DNA of 64,000 nucleotides, taken from positions 4,340,001-4,404,000 of the forward strand of contig CM077116.1 of the NCBI GenBank assembly GCA_039619475.1, written 5' to 3'. Below are positions 23,746 to 36,383 of this stretch, one piece after another (within the stretch, counting starts at the first letter, position 1; the number at the start of each line of letters is the position of its first letter). Under the pieces are notes generated by a model. That model saw only the letters and a list, made by a program, of their open reading frames with translations, ran no database searches and was not told where the DNA came from. A program made the translations under genes and the position numbers. This DNA comes from Icerya purchasi. Its lineage: Eukaryota; Arthropoda; Insecta; Hemiptera; Monophlebidae.

Positions 23746-25218
23746 TTAATTAACAGACATAATAATAAGTTAGAATGATCAGAGTCCCTAACCCGAGATC
23801 ATCTTAAACTTGTTAACAAGCATTTTAATCCTACTCCGAAAAGATAATTGAACAAATTATTTCAAACGGTAAATTAGTTTCTAAATAGGCTAATATTACG
23901 TATTTTCCACAATTTTCTAACAAATTTATGTTATTCATTCTCTAAATAATTGAAGAACATCTAGATAATAGCAAATCTAAGAGGAAGAGTTTGAAGTTAA
24001 ATGAAAATTCTCTGACGTGTAATGGAATTTTTTACAATTTTATAAATTTGCTGTTTTTCATCAACATTAATTACTTACCCTCACCATAATTGTCAGATAG
24101 CTCTCATAGTCGCACAATTTTTATTCCTGATATTTAGGGGTTAAGTTTATTCAACTGTATGTAAAAGTGTGTATGTGGGAGAGTAATATATTAGTTCGAT
24201 ATTGAACATGGTATACTAATGTAATCAAGAGAATTAATGATTTTTTTCTCTTCAAATCGTAAACCATTTTTCCGAAGGAACATAAAACTTCAACGTCAGA
24301 ACCATTAAAAACTATCTTTAAAAAGGTGACAAATGATCAAACCGAATTAAATAACATCAGTATTTGAAGGAAAAGCAAAACTTAGAATTTATTACGATAC
24401 ATGTAGAAAAAAAAATTTTCTCGCAGTCTTATTAATCTTGCCTATTAATAATCAACAGTTTTTCTAACGCATAAATGACACTAAATGATTGAAAAAAATA
24501 ATATGATAGCTAATACGCTCGAGTTAAATTTATGTTTATGATTACAATATTGTTAATCATATTAAAAAATGTCTAATTACATGCACAAATAAGTACAAAT
24601 ATTTGTAATCAAATTCAATATCTTTTATAAACAAGTTACTTGCTGATTTTATATCTAAATATATCATATATGATACTTCAATTTAAAAATCAATAGTGCC
24701 GATATATGAGAAATATGAAACGTCATTTTAACCAATCATCATAATAAAAATATGTTTAAAAATGTATCGCATTCGTTTTAATGTGAGATAAGAGGTCCTC
24801 CCAAATAGTTTTCTTCAAGAAAATAAATTAATTTTACGCTTTGCACATTTTAAAATCTTTTTAATGCTGAAAGTTAGTATATTACTTTACTAAAATTACA
24901 AATTTAAGGCAATAAAAATTAACAAACTTATTTGAACGGACGGTCGAGATAACAAGTTCTCTCTCTCTCAAAAATTTAAAGCACAAACCAACTATAATAA
25001 CACATAATGATGAAAAACGAAATCGTGTTTTATTATTCAGTTAATTTATTTCCGCAACTGAGGAAACTAACAGAGGAGCGAATGTAAAAAAAAAATCCTG
25101 ACACCTTATAACATTTTAAATCAATAACGAAATACAAATTACCGAGCTGAAAATTAGATTTTTCAGAATAATAACTTAATTCAAAATAAAATGTATAAAT
25201 AATTCGTTTTATAACAAA
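23746..25218. other. Intergenic 3' of the FAM210B-like gene
   Basis: AT-rich; nothing recognised. It should include the 3' UTR and polyadenylation site of the minus-strand gene ending at 25219. Confidence 0.4.
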
Positions 25219-25420
25219 TTACTTCCGTAAAATTCCAATTCTTCTAAGATATCGCACCAAAAATGGAGTTGCAGTCAATGTAATACTTATACGAACAGGT
25301 GCAAATATTTTATGTATTGCATATGCAATAACAAATGTACTGGCTCCGCTCGTGATTGCCGTCAATTTTTCATTCATATGTAATCCAGTATACGATAACG
25401 CAGCAGGTACATCTAACCCA
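25219..25420 (-). CDS. FAM210B: FAM210B-like protein, last coding exon (DUF1279)
   Basis: Acceptor TTTAG (25422-25421), stop TAA at 25221-25219. After one base completing a Ser codon it reads GLDVPAALSYTGLHMNEKLT, ITSGASTFVIAYAIHKIFAP, VRISITLTATPFLVRYLRRI, GILRK. This matches the vertebrate FAM210B core (AYAIHKLFAPVRISITL..P.IVRY.RK.GF) nearly residue for residue. FAM210B is a mitochondrial membrane protein (DUF1279) linked to mitochondrial metabolism and erythroid differentiation in vertebrates. The insect role is inferred only from family. Confidence 0.93.
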
Positions 25421-26769
25421 CTAAATTAAATAAATATACTTTTAATAAAAAAAAATGTAAACTACTTTTAGAACACAGACGAAAAAACAAAAAATAACGT
25501 AGTTTTTAAATAAATATATATACACACGCATGTATAGAATATAAAAGTGTTAATAATAATTTAAACCTTCAATTGTTAATAAACCTAACTATTTTGAAGT
25601 AAAGATAATGAAAACAACTTTTTATTTTTGTACGAGCTGAATCAGTAATATTAAAAGAAAGATCATTTACTGTTATCTGAATGTAATTTATAGATACAAA
25701 GAATAAATGAAATCTTCAATCAGTAAGAACTTACACGAATAACTAGATAATAAGTTTGCCATTTTAAACATGTTCATTCAATAAAAAAAAAAAAAAAAAC
25801 TGTCAAACGCAAAATTTTACCATTAGAAACACAATTCCATCCTATAAAGTGGTATTTCGAAATTTTAAATTACTTTTTTGCAGAGAGTTAAACAAACATG
25901 TAGTGCCAAAAACAGATAGCACAGTTTATAGTATACGCTAACAAAATTTTAAAATTCTCTTAACTATATAAAAAATATGTTACAGATTTTCTGATCAACA
26001 TTCATTTTTGAAAGTAATTTTTGTATTTGTAACAAGGTTATAAATTAGATGCGACTATAAGAGATATAACTACATGAAATCACCTGTTTCAATATAAACA
26101 AGTTTGTCCCAAAATAATATAAACTATTTATTAAGATAGAACATAAACTGAAAGCGTCAAAAATTTCAAAAATTAAATTAATTAAGCAAAAGAATAACAG
26201 CCAATACACTGTTTAGTTTTATGTATGATGCAGCGAACTATTCTTTATATCAGCTTAATATCTACCATTTGCTCTCATTAAATAAATTTGTCCCCGTTCC
26301 AAAAACAAAATGATATTGTATACTAATTATATTTTAATTAAGAATTAAGAATAACTGTATGTATACTATTAATGTTTTTAAATAAAATTATAAAGTTATA
26401 ACCACAATAACTGGATGTTCTAGAAACATTTTTGTGGACGTCTGGACTGTTTATGTAACGTTTGTTATTATGTTCATAATTTTATTAATTGTGTAACAAA
26501 CAAAATATACGACTAACCTATATTAATACTTTATTTCTGTTTAAAAAAAACCTTAACGTAAAATGATGCAAAGTATAAAGCAGTAACTAAGAGGTCCTTA
26601 AAAACAATACAAGTTAAGAATTCACAGTTCTACGTTTTTGTTTACTTGACACAAACTACGTAACCACAGTTCCCTTCATTCGCATTACGAACCGACTGGA
26701 ACACATAGTAGAAAATATATGCTTGCTTATAATACTCCATTACTTGATTTTTTTAAAATAGATTTATTT
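25421..26769. other. FAM210B-like intron, right-hand part
   Basis: AT-rich intron sequence, poly-A run near 25785-25799; nothing else recognised. Confidence 0.5.
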
Positions 26770-27090
26770 CTTTAAACAAAATAGTTTCAAGTTTGTCGCC
26801 TTCTCCTTATTGTTCTCTTCACGATCGTGATCCTCCTCGTATATGTGATGATCACATTTTCTTCGAATGTCCTGCTCTTCGGCTCCCTTTTATACAATCA
26901 GCTCTTGTCATTAGGTCTCCCTACTCCCTATAACTCTTCCTTTATCCTCTCCTTTCATTTATCTTCTGTGGTGCCTGCACTGCTGTCCTTTGTTGCGTCC
27001 ATTTCGGACCGCCCAGCTATTTAGTTTTTTAGCTTAGTTTTTCCTGTTGTTGGGTCAATGCCACTGGCGCACCCACAAAGAAAAAAAAAA
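26770..27090 (+). mobile_element. 5'-truncated LINE 3' end, inside FAM210B intron
   Basis: The frame reads PYCSLHDRDPPRICDDHIFF then ECPALRLPF: the C-terminal Cys-His zinc motif of R1/I ORF2, close to the CDANHIFFECP of the element at 13825-18408. The ends are also alike (TTGGGT..GGC..GCCACTGGCGCACCC then an A-rich tail at about 27080-27090). It is a dead fragment of a related family. Confidence 0.85.
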
Positions 27091-27738
27091 GATTACAGTT
27101 GTTATCTCGCCTTTATTAGCAACTCATGAGTATCCGATATACGTGTCAACATTAATGTATTTAATTTCAAGAGTCAATTGTTGCAGTAGTGGTCATCTGA
27201 CCTGAATGAGGAGGAAAAAAGCTCTCGTATCTTTTTAAAAGAAGCGTACAAGAACATAATAATAAAAAATACGGGAGAAGTTTATAAATGTATACTGTCT
27301 CATAGCGCAATAGCGAAGTTTCTCCTTTCTTTTTATTTTTACGAGTTTAAGGAAAAATGTCTATCATGATATACATATCAATTTTAGGCAAAACTGATTC
27401 CTTTTAAATACTTCTTAAATTACAATTCAAAATTACAAATTATAAACAATAATCGAGGTCAAACGAATATCGTGCACACTGTTTTAACTGGATAAATTGC
27501 ACTCATTTAAGTAAGCGGTTACATAATGTCAACCGCACATCGATTATCAAAGTAAATTGCCTAAAATAATGAATTTTAAAACCCTATTTCCTGGTTACTT
27601 TTCTATTATGTATATGTTAGTGGTTGCGAAACACGCAGTTTTTCGTTTTTTTTTAAAGCTTAAATAAACGTTTTATTGTGAATTAACGTGAAAATCATAA
27701 TTATTAACTGAATTAAAATGTGCCAATAAACTGATGTA
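27091..27738. other. FAM210B-like intron, no gene seen
   Basis: AT-rich, nothing recognised. Confidence 0.4.
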
Positions 27739-27740
27739 TA

Positions 27741-29132
27741 TGTGACCTGGCGCGACAGGCCACAAGTCGGAAAACAAGTTTTCGGGTTACAGCGAAAAAC
27801 ATGAACGAAGGTGAAAAATATCAAAAATTGTTTTTTGCGAATTCTGGTGGTTAAACATGTGGACTACACGGTGACATACGCACAAAGCGTATTTCGGCCG
27901 GGAAGTGGGAGAAAAACGGATTTGAAGTTGCCGACTTTGGATTTGAAAATGGTACCACAAGTCGCTAGTGTCTTTTCTGTGCACCTAATCACTTAATTTC
28001 TATCTGTGCTCAACATTTCGTGATAATAATGTTGCTTTCATGAATATTTCAACTTGACGAAGTATTTTTTGAATTAATTATGGACCTAATTAATGAATAT
28101 TTCGATGAATGCGATGCACAATGCATTCAAAAACTGATAGAAGAGTATTTCGAAAGAGGAGAAGAAACCTATGGAACAGAAGATTCAGATACTGCGAGTG
28201 ATAGTAATGAACAAGATGATTTGAATTTTAATTCGGTAAGGCGAACTTATGTTGCTGAATTTCTCTACGTCTGTATTCTTTCATAAAATCATTAATTTTG
28301 AAAATGTTATAAGAATTATGTAAATAATGGATTGGAAAAAAATCTACTTATAAGCAATTATAAATATTACAACCTCCATAATTCTTCCCCGGTCGGTACT
28401 AAAATCTTGCATTTTCGAAAATAGGAATTTAAGTAAGGAAGAATCACGTTACCATTTTCACTGAACATTTTAGTTAAGTCCACGATAAAAAATTAAAAGC
28501 ACGATGTAACAAACACAAACTTATTGGAAAACAAGCTATCAGTGTGATTAACTGGCCTTTGGTCTAGTTAAACAAAAGTACAAAGTCATTCCAGCATCGT
28601 CAATGCAAGAATTGTGTGACATCGTTATTCACAGTACTCTAAAATCACATCTCAATAAAGCTGTGAATGTTGGACAACAAAAAATTCCATTTTACGGATA
28701 TCTCAAAATTTTTTGTTCTTATTGAAAATTAAAAAAATAATTTCAGTTTCAGTAGCATTTTTTAAAAGTTTTGTGTTTTTTCTTTAAACTCAGTACCATC
28801 GAAGATTCAAAATACCTTTTAATAAATTTATTTTATTGGTAGGGGACTCGAAAACAATGTATCAGTCATAGTTTTCAACTTTTTTTTGTAACTGATAAAA
28901 AAAAAAAAAATAATTGTAGTGAATTTTCTTTGTTTTTTCTTTAAACTCGATTTTCTCAAAATTTGATTTTTCACTACTGAAAATTTAAATATCTATAAAA
29001 TCGTGAATTTTAAAGATATACGGTTCGGATTGGTCTCATTTTGATCAGGAAGATCTCTAGTTTTCAAAACGCCAAAGAACCGGGGGGGGGGGGGAATCCG
29101 ACTTGTGGTACCTTTTGTCGCGCCAAGTCACA
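27741..29132. mobile_element. TIR DNA element, 1.39 kb, TA-flanked
   Basis: The ends are TGTGACCTGGCGCGACA (left) and, complemented, TGTGACTTGGCGCGACA (right); a second shared block CACAAGTCGGA follows in both. TA flanks each side (27739-27740, 29133-29134). Inside lies an acidic 68-residue frame at 28080-28286 (MDLINEYFDECDAQCIQKLI, then EEYFERGEETYGTEDSDTAS) reminiscent of an acidic transposase N-terminus, and two related T-rich modules (about 28735-28800 and 28899-28960). The superfamily is unresolved; no DDE core was recognised. Confidence 0.75.
28080..28286 (+). pseudogene. Acidic ORF in TIR element, possible transposase N-terminus
   Basis: ATG at 28080; Glu/Asp-rich, 68 residues. It lies within the 27741-29132 element and a further frame about 28556-28725 (VKQKYKVIPASSMQELCDIV) may belong to the same decayed protein. 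There is no family match. Confidence 0.35.
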
Positions 29133-29134
29133 TA

Positions 29135-29894
29135 GTGGATTTTAAAACAATTGCAATTTTTACATTTTTTATATTAGTGTACTCGCATCAATACAGAATA
29201 AACGAAATAAATAATACTATTCCATTAATTTTTTGTCTAGAAACGACTTTGTTCTCGAAATGCAATTAACTCTCACGGGAAATGCAACTTCTTATGAAAT
29301 AATGTTGCTAACCACAATGATGTTATATGGCTCAAATAAATGTTACTCTAATACCACGCTTCTTCGTAATTTGAATACACAATAATGAGTTAACTCAATA
29401 AAAACACGAGTTTTTTTTTTTTTTGAAAATTTACAAGTTCGTTTACGTTACCGTAATTAAAAACAAGTACCAACATCGACTTAAAAGCAAATGATTTTCC
29501 GTGATAAATTAATGTCAGTAGACGAGAATTTATAAATTTATTTTTACCGAGTAGCAACATCACATTTTCAAAAATAAAACATTTGTAATTTTTAATTTTT
29601 TAAAAATGTTTTTGTTACCGGTCTGCTCGATTAAAAATTAAGGCTATCGAAGTGACAGAAAATGAAACGGATTAACGGTTTGAGTAAAAATAAAGATTAA
29701 GATGTGTCACCTAAAAACTGTAAAATACAAAAAATGGATTCATTAAATATCGAAAAAAAAAAAAATATATCTTAAACAGAACTGAAAAACAACTGATTAA
29801 AATTAATTGTAAAATTATTTATGACCTGTTTTAGTTTTTTTATAGTAATAGGTAAAAATTAAAATGTTTTTCTCAACATACATCAAAATCTTAC
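29135..29894. other. FAM210B-like intron, left of upstream exon
   Basis: AT-rich; poly-T near 29411-29424. Nothing recognised. Confidence 0.4.
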
Positions 29895-30180
29895 CTATAA
29901 ACAGCTAAATAAAACAGTCCTAAAGATAGTAACGAAATTGAAATATGAAAAATAATAACTGTGGCACCATAATCTTTCACAGCTGTCGCTAATTTCTGTT
30001 TCGTACTGACTGGCTTTTCGTTATTTGTACACAATGTAGCGCAATATATGTTTATCGAATTTTCTGATTTAAGAAATGCTACATTTTTCGACCGTAATAG
30101 GCAACTACTTCGTAAGTAATTGCGATTTAACGCGTTTGAAAGGAATCCAATCGATCTATGATGTTTCAAGTAAACTAACC
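29895..30180 (-). CDS. FAM210B: FAM210B-like protein, upstream coding exon
   Basis: The frame ends KQKLATAVKDYGATVIIFHI then SISLLSLGLFYLAVY and splits a Ser codon at the donor AG-GTAAGA (29894-29889), joining exactly to the exon at 25420 to give FYLAVYSGLDVPA. In FAM210B the same site reads FYMVVSSGVDMPA. The N-terminal part is rich in Arg/Ser/Leu without acidic residues, as in a mitochondrial targeting sequence. There is no in-frame ATG: a TAA lies at 30199-30197, so the start codon must be in an unplaced upstream exon. An acceptor (GGTTAG) near 30176-30175 is a good candidate, so the exon start is uncertain by a few codons. Confidence 0.85.
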
Positions 30181-30199
30181 AATTTATCAAAAAACATTA

Positions 30200-32139
30200 T
30201 TAGTATGTAATGTTAATTATATAAACAAAAAGTTCAATTCAAATTAAAATTGCATTTATTATTATGTCACAATAAATGGAACTTGTAAGATTTCTACGTC
30301 TAAATCGATCTTTATATATTTCTTCTTACACACTTATCCCGGCGTTTTTTATCACAGATGACACCTTTAGCCTAGTTTTAAGTAAAAATTATACGTTTGA
30401 AGAATGTTAAGAAATCATGCCCGTTTTAATGAATATCTCTGAAAATCTAATATTGTATGCAATGGTTAATAATCCAAAAATCATAAATTGAGTAATTTCT
30501 TTGAGTATTTTGCGGTGTCGGCGTTTTTTTGTGTTCTTGATTCTTCTTTATAATAATATTTACGGCTATTTCATTTTGCAAAAGTTATTTAGCAAAAATA
30601 TAAACTTTGTTTTAATTACGGTAAGTACAATAAATATTATACGTATAACGGTTAGAGATTTTTGTTTAAAAATGCATATCCATTACAATTATTGAAGTAT
30701 TTAAATACAACTATTTCCATACAATCTTTAACATAATTAAACCGGACAATGCAATTTATTTTGCAATAAGGAAATATTACGTGTAGTAATTAGATGAAAT
30801 AGGTATAACTTACTATATCTGTTATTATTAAAAAATCTTAACAATGAATTTGAATTTGAGCGAATTTTAATAAAAAACATCACACCTCACGATTACAACA
30901 AGTGAAAATTACACCTGCGCGAACATTGAAAATGATACGATAACGATAATATACAATTGCGCCAGTCTGTAGATCTCTTACGCGCGGAAGTGGCATCATA
31001 TGCGAAGCAAATTAAGTTCATTTCAAAGAAAATGAATCATTTAGTTTTAAAGATTATTTTATTAATGATTTTAGAACACTTTAAATTTATTTTTTTTATT
31101 TAAAAACTTCAAAAGAATTATAATACAACTGTATTTAATAGATTATTTAACACTGAATGTGTATTTGTGAACTAATGATGTTAATGCTACTTTCAATCAT
31201 TCGATGTATTTATGCGAATTTTTTACATTAACATTAATGATTCAGAAATTAATTATTAACTCAACTATTGCATATACACGAATAAAATCTAGCAAATACT
31301 ACATGTAATTTTCTTCAAAAACGTTTTAATTACTTTTTAATTTATAAATATTTAAACAGGCGGCAGAGAAGAATTTATAGTACACTGATTCGTTTTTTGA
31401 ACGATTACATAAGAAATTTGGAAACGAAAGAAGAAAAAAAGAGATAAAACCAACTTTCAATTTAACTCAGCTACTTTTTATAATTTGTAAATTTAGGTTT
31501 TTTTTGCCAGGTTTCTGTGACAGTTTTGTAACTAATTTGTCTGTTTAAATCTCGTAACTGAATATAAATTCTAGTTCTGCTAAAAAATAAAATGACTTTG
31601 AACGACAGAATTATCCGGGTACTGTGATTTTATTTTTTAAGCTAATGTTTGAAAAACTTTCTTCTCCTTTGGCAGAAAGTTATCGCGTAATTTATAAAAT
31701 TCTGATTCTAGTTTGCAAGTTATTTTCTACAATTCTTCATTTAATTATAACAGAGACCCTTTTGAAATTGACTGAAACCAATCAGGCTTATTATTTGTTT
31801 CTTCTAATTCTTTAGTAAAAGTAAAGTAAGTCCCATACCCTTGATAGACATGGGCGTAACTAAAGGGAGGCACGAATGGGAAGTGCCCCCCTAAAAAGCT
31901 CGTTGCACCCCCCAGAAGAATCGTCTAAATGTCACACGGAGGAAATTTTGAAAAGTGTAAAAGTACAAGGTACTTCGAACGATGACGGTTTGGTAAATAG
32001 ATGTTTTTTTCTTATGAAGTGTGGACATTTTTGAATTTATAAGCTATGTATCCAGCAAATAATAGTCATGGTAGTGTTAGTAGTACCGCATCGTAACCGC
32101 TTATTGATAATGTAAAATTAACGGATCTACTAACCATGT
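30200..32139. other. Upstream of FAM210B-like gene; promoter candidate
   Basis: Mostly AT-rich. About 30905-31005 has more CpG (GCGCCAG, ACGCGCGGAAG) and could hold the promoter and first exon. At about 31850-31925 a short GC-richer stretch starting TGGGCGTAACTAAAGGGAGG resembles one end of a hAT element, but its partner was not found. Confidence 0.4.
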
Positions 32140-32143
32140 TTAA

Positions 32144-32338
32144 CCTTCCACCGGTCGCGCCCATTTTTGTAACATGAGTGGTCGCGCGTTGTACTTTGTA
32201 CAACACCCGTGTTTTTTAGTCTAAACTGAATTTTTTTAACATTTTATTTGCTTAAATACTATTATTTTGAGTAATGAAATAAATGTTTATAAATCAATTG
32301 ATCATAAATCCAAATTACTGCTGTTTTTATTAAATTGT

Positions 32339-32390
<52 letters not shown>

Positions 32391-33175
32391 GTTTAGCAAA
32401 CCGTCAATCATACTCAAATCGATCATTTTTATAAATGCTTGACTTACAGAATTCACATTTCGTGAAAATTGCTTTGGTCCAAGAAGTAATTTTATTATAT
32501 TTTTCTGTTTTGTTTTTGATATTTTTGCAAAAGGGTTTTTTTGCTAACGTGCATATCCATCTTTTCCTATGTAAAATCGCTGATCTTCAGTAGTTTCGTC
32601 AGTTTCTTCGTCGTTGTCCCCGTCTAGCTCACTATCAGTTTCCTCAACGTTTTTACAAATACCTTCTTCACTTAGATCACTGTCACTATCATCCAATAAT
32701 ACTGTTTTCTTCATCCGACAATTCTTGTAGTAAACGAGGTATATCATCAAGAGTTATATGTTCCGCCCTAAATAAATTATTCATACTTTCAGAACACTTT
32801 CTAGTTTGTGGTGTGGTGTATATGTGTGTGTGTGTGAATGGAAACCCAAGAAAATTCTAAATTCAAACAATACTTACATGATTTTCCGTATAATATTCAA
32901 AAGAACGGCATAAAACGGGGTATTTATCTGTAAAAAAAATTATTACGTAAACGGTCGCGCGTTGTATTTTGTACAACAGTACAAGCTACTCTCAGAATTT
33001 TATTATTTATCAAACGACAACGCAAAACAAACTGTCGGTAATGAAATATTTTTTTGCTAGAGATTCTAGTTGAAGAATACATATGCACATGTGACCGGAA
33101 ATGTGCATCCGGTGTTAACTATAGTAAAATAATGCTGAGTGTTGTACAAAATACAACAGCGCGACCGGTGGAAGG
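32144..33175. mobile_element. piggyBac-type element, internally deleted, TTAA target sites
   Basis: Perfect 17-bp terminal inverted repeats (CCTTCCACCGGTCGCGC at 32144-32160 and complement at 33159-33175) are flanked by TTAA on both sides (32140-32143, 33176-33179), the diagnostic piggyBac target. Subterminal copies of GGTCGCGCGTTGTAYTTTGT(ACAAC) occur near 32180, 32952 and, inverted, 33141-33166. The interior holds an AAT microsatellite (32340-32389) and a transposase N-terminal frame, but the rest of the transposase is missing, so it is non-autonomous. Confidence 0.92.
32544..32750 (-). pseudogene. piggyBac transposase N-terminal remnant
   Basis: A very acidic peptide (DDSDSDLSEEGICKNVEETD, SELDGDNDEETDETTEDQ) followed by FYIGKDGYAR. 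Piggybac transposases begin with such an acidic region followed by a short GKDG-type motif before the DDBD domain. The start is ambiguous: the first ATG is at 32750, a Met in MKK follows. The DDE/D domain is absent. Confidence 0.7.
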
Positions 33176-33213
33176 TTAAGTCTTTTAATATAAATATAAT
33201 TATGAAATGTATT

Positions 33214-35290
33214 CAGTGGTTGCTCGTGAAAATTTTATTTAGGGGTGCTATGGCAAAAAAGGAAAAAATTAATGTAATGAACAATAAATAATTGTACATT
33301 TAATAAACGGTCATTTAAAGATGAAATTCATACTTCATTACAAAATTTTTCTATAATTTTCTCATTGAAATTATCAAGAATTAATTTTCAGTTGAAATCA
33401 TGCAAAGTGCTGTTAATCTTTTTTGATCCACAGTGCTTCTTAAACATGATTTTACTCATTTTAAGAAAGAAAAACATCTTTCTGGTATTGCAGTTGTCAT
33501 TGGGAGTGTAACCAAAATTTTTACAAGTTAAATGATTTCGGTAAAAACATTTTCGGAATTTTTTCCATTTAATATTTTTAAAAGTACAATTAAGCCTTTA
33601 AAACTGCAGAATCCTTTTCTAGAATAAAAAGTTTGTAGTTCAGTTTTTAATTTTTCCTTCAAAGGAATAAGTTGTACACGTTTCATTTATTTCGTGCGTT
33701 GGTAGTTCTATGTTGAAAGATTAAAAATTTTCTTTATAGAACAATTTAGATCTGTGTCTTTCGCTCCTGTAAAAATGTGGTCCCAAACTTCTTTTCACTC
33801 CATATTTTTAGAACTTCTTAATTTCAAATTTTCTGCATTACGTATTTGCGAAATTGTATCATAAAATTTGCTTAATCCTTGTTGAATTAAAATAGCATCA
33901 GTATTACGTAACTGCATTTGTTTATAAGCATAATTTTATGAAAAATTTCCAGCGAGAAATTAAATGTACTGTTTTTTAATAATCCTAAGAATGCCGAAAA
34001 TGCTTGAATTGTTTTATCATTCGTTGAAGATAAATGTAATTCTTTAAAACATTCAATGGGACAGTTTTTATTTTTAGAAACGGTATTAACCAATTTACCT
34101 TTATCATTCCAACGTGTATTTCATATCCTTGGAATATGTTTACTTGAATATTTATCTAATATTTCTAATCTGTGTGGAAATTTGAAAAGAACGCTGCTAT
34201 TCCAGTTAAATTTGCGAAAAGTAATTTTACTGATTTAATTGATGATGTTGCATTTACGAGATCCAGCTGATGTACATAGTAGTGAATATAATGAGTATTT
34301 TTATATAACTGCGGTATTTTGTACTGAACACCTCCCACCACCATGTTCACCTTTCATAACATTAGCTTCATCATATGTTTAAGCTATTAATTTATTTGTG
34401 TCATTTTTTAACACTCAGTTTATTTCGACTATATATCTGGATAAGCTATTTGCATTTGTATTTTCTGAACTGAAAAATTCCCAAAATTGTTCGCAAACTG
34501 CCCTGCGATATTCATAACGGAAAACAATTACTGTTTATACACGTTCTGAAATATCTATTGTATCATCAGCGAATAGAGCTAATGATGTTTCATTAATTTC
34601 TCATATTATTTCATTATGAATTCAGTATGCATCGCAATAATTCGTTTTGAATAATTTTAGATGTTCCCTTAAACACAGAATTGTTATCTAAATTTTTTTG
34701 TAAAAAGGATCATAAGATGTGATTAAATTTATTAATCTTTTAAATACTCCGAGATTTTCAGATTCATTACTTTCATCATGCTCTCTTAGAGGTAGTTCAA
34801 ATTTGCCACAGAATTTTACGCACTCGATTATTTTTGATAATATTTCTCGATTTTTTTTTCACTTGTTCATTATGCTTTTGACATTCTATATCCCTCATCA
34901 AGTTGTTCGGAAATATTGTGCCTTAAAAGTGAAAAAGAAACTGTTTTCCACATATTTTCGTAATTTTTTGCGTTTTTCGCATTTTTCTTTTATTTCGTTT
35001 ATGTTTTTAAAGCCATTCCGAATCCATGTCGTATCACCGCCAAAAAGTAAACAAGGAAAACAGAATAACGCGTTCGTTCTTTCACATTCACAGAACCATT
35101 TAATTTTATTATACCATTCGCGATTAAAAGATCGAATGTATTTTTTATTTTTACTTACCCCATCACCGCTAATAATAACATTTAGATTAGGATAATCTTT
35201 CCTTTTTATTTCTATTTTTTCATACAGCAATAACCGAGAAAAAATCAAATTTTTCATATATTCAACAGTCAAATTCATGGTCATTTGAAA
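33214..35290 (-). pseudogene. hAT transposase (TTF zinc finger / DUF4371 type), decayed
   Basis: Frames from 35284 downward give WYNKIKWFCECERTNALFCF then PCLLFGG and GFKN, the TTF-type zinc-finger domain of ZMYM1-like hAT transposases. Lower frames near 34350-34165 give HYIHYYVHQLDLVNA and FANLTGIAAFFSN, matching the RNase-H-fold region (CYAHQLNLV..FF..L). Further fragments at 34093-33887 belong to the same protein. Several frame changes and stops separate them. CAGTGGTTGCTCGTG at 33214-33228 looks like one hAT end; the matching right end near 35.3-35.9 kb was not resolved. Confidence 0.82.
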
Positions 35291-36383
35291 GAAAAAAATA
35301 AAACTATAATAAATACTTTTCTAATAACGTTATTAATTTTTTTTGAGAAATATTGTCAGTCAAATTAATTAAATGAACAGATAATATTTTCAATTTTAGT
35401 TCTATACAAATTTAAAACAAGGCAAATATCATGCCGAAAATACACGATTAAAAACTTACATCAAAATAACGTACGAATAGCCTGTTACTTTTAAGCAATG
35501 CCGATGAAACAATTCATACAATGAAAAGACGTAACAAACTTCGACATTAACACAATATGTTTACCAGAAAAACAACCGATAATTCAATTAATAGGTAAAT
35601 CGCAGACAAAAATCATTCAACGATTATTACGAATGCTGTAGTATGTAAAATTCACGACAAGGAGGTAAGATTCAATTGCTCCATCTTAATCAAGAAGTTA
35701 TAAATCAGAGAGAAACAGAAAAACAGTAGTATATGGCACTATTGTTTATCAGTGCCTGCGATGAACAGATCATTAAGATAACTACTGATGCCTAGCACTG
35801 CTGATGGAGCAGTGCCAAGCCAGTGTTGACGAGTGTAACCGAAATCAACCGAACGCATTCATCGGATTATTTTTTAACATTAACTGGACGACGAATGCTT
35901 GCTTATAGCTGCATGAATGGCACTGCCAATATCGCAGTTCTATATAACCGAATAGAACCGAATTTGATCGAGTTCTTAAAATTATTTGAATACACCGAAC
36001 ATGATGTTTTTGTTCCTATATGCGCTGTTTATTTTGGTAGTATTACTGAGCTAACGTTTAAGTCATTTGGTGTATTCAGAGCGTTTTGTGTGAATTAGCG
36101 TGCTGTATACGAATAATTCAGTTTAAATAGAGAAAAGAAAATATGAATCGGGGCTGTATTGCATTATTATTTACCCGAAAGATATTAAACAGATCTTTTT
36201 TTTAATTGAACATAGTTCGCTTGCAATGTTATTATTGTTAAAAACGTCACTATATGTATCAAAGATACACTATTTGTACTTAAGGATAGTCGAAATTCGG
36301 ATATTTTCACTAAGATTATCTCTGTTATCGATATCGTTATAGATGTTTTCGGTTAATGAGCACTAATCAGATTAAATTGAAAG
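35291..36383. other. Intergenic with GC-rich hairpin
   Basis: A perfect stem GCACTGCT..AGCAGTGC with a 5-nt loop lies at 35796-35816, and a second imperfect GGCACT..AGTGCC pair at 35735-35756. No gene recognised; the hairpins may be a transposon end. Confidence 0.4.

Noticed and set aside
31850..31925. Another hAT-type MITE
   Set aside because: One end looks right (TGGGCGTAACTA) but no inverted partner or 8-bp duplication was found.
34719..35195. 158-codon plus-strand frame
   Set aside because: It is the complement of the hAT transposase coding region and shows no domain of its own.
33887..35284. Host gene of the ZMYM1 type
   Set aside because: Same domain style as the host gene, but the frame is broken many times and a hAT-like terminus lies nearby; a decayed transposon is simpler.
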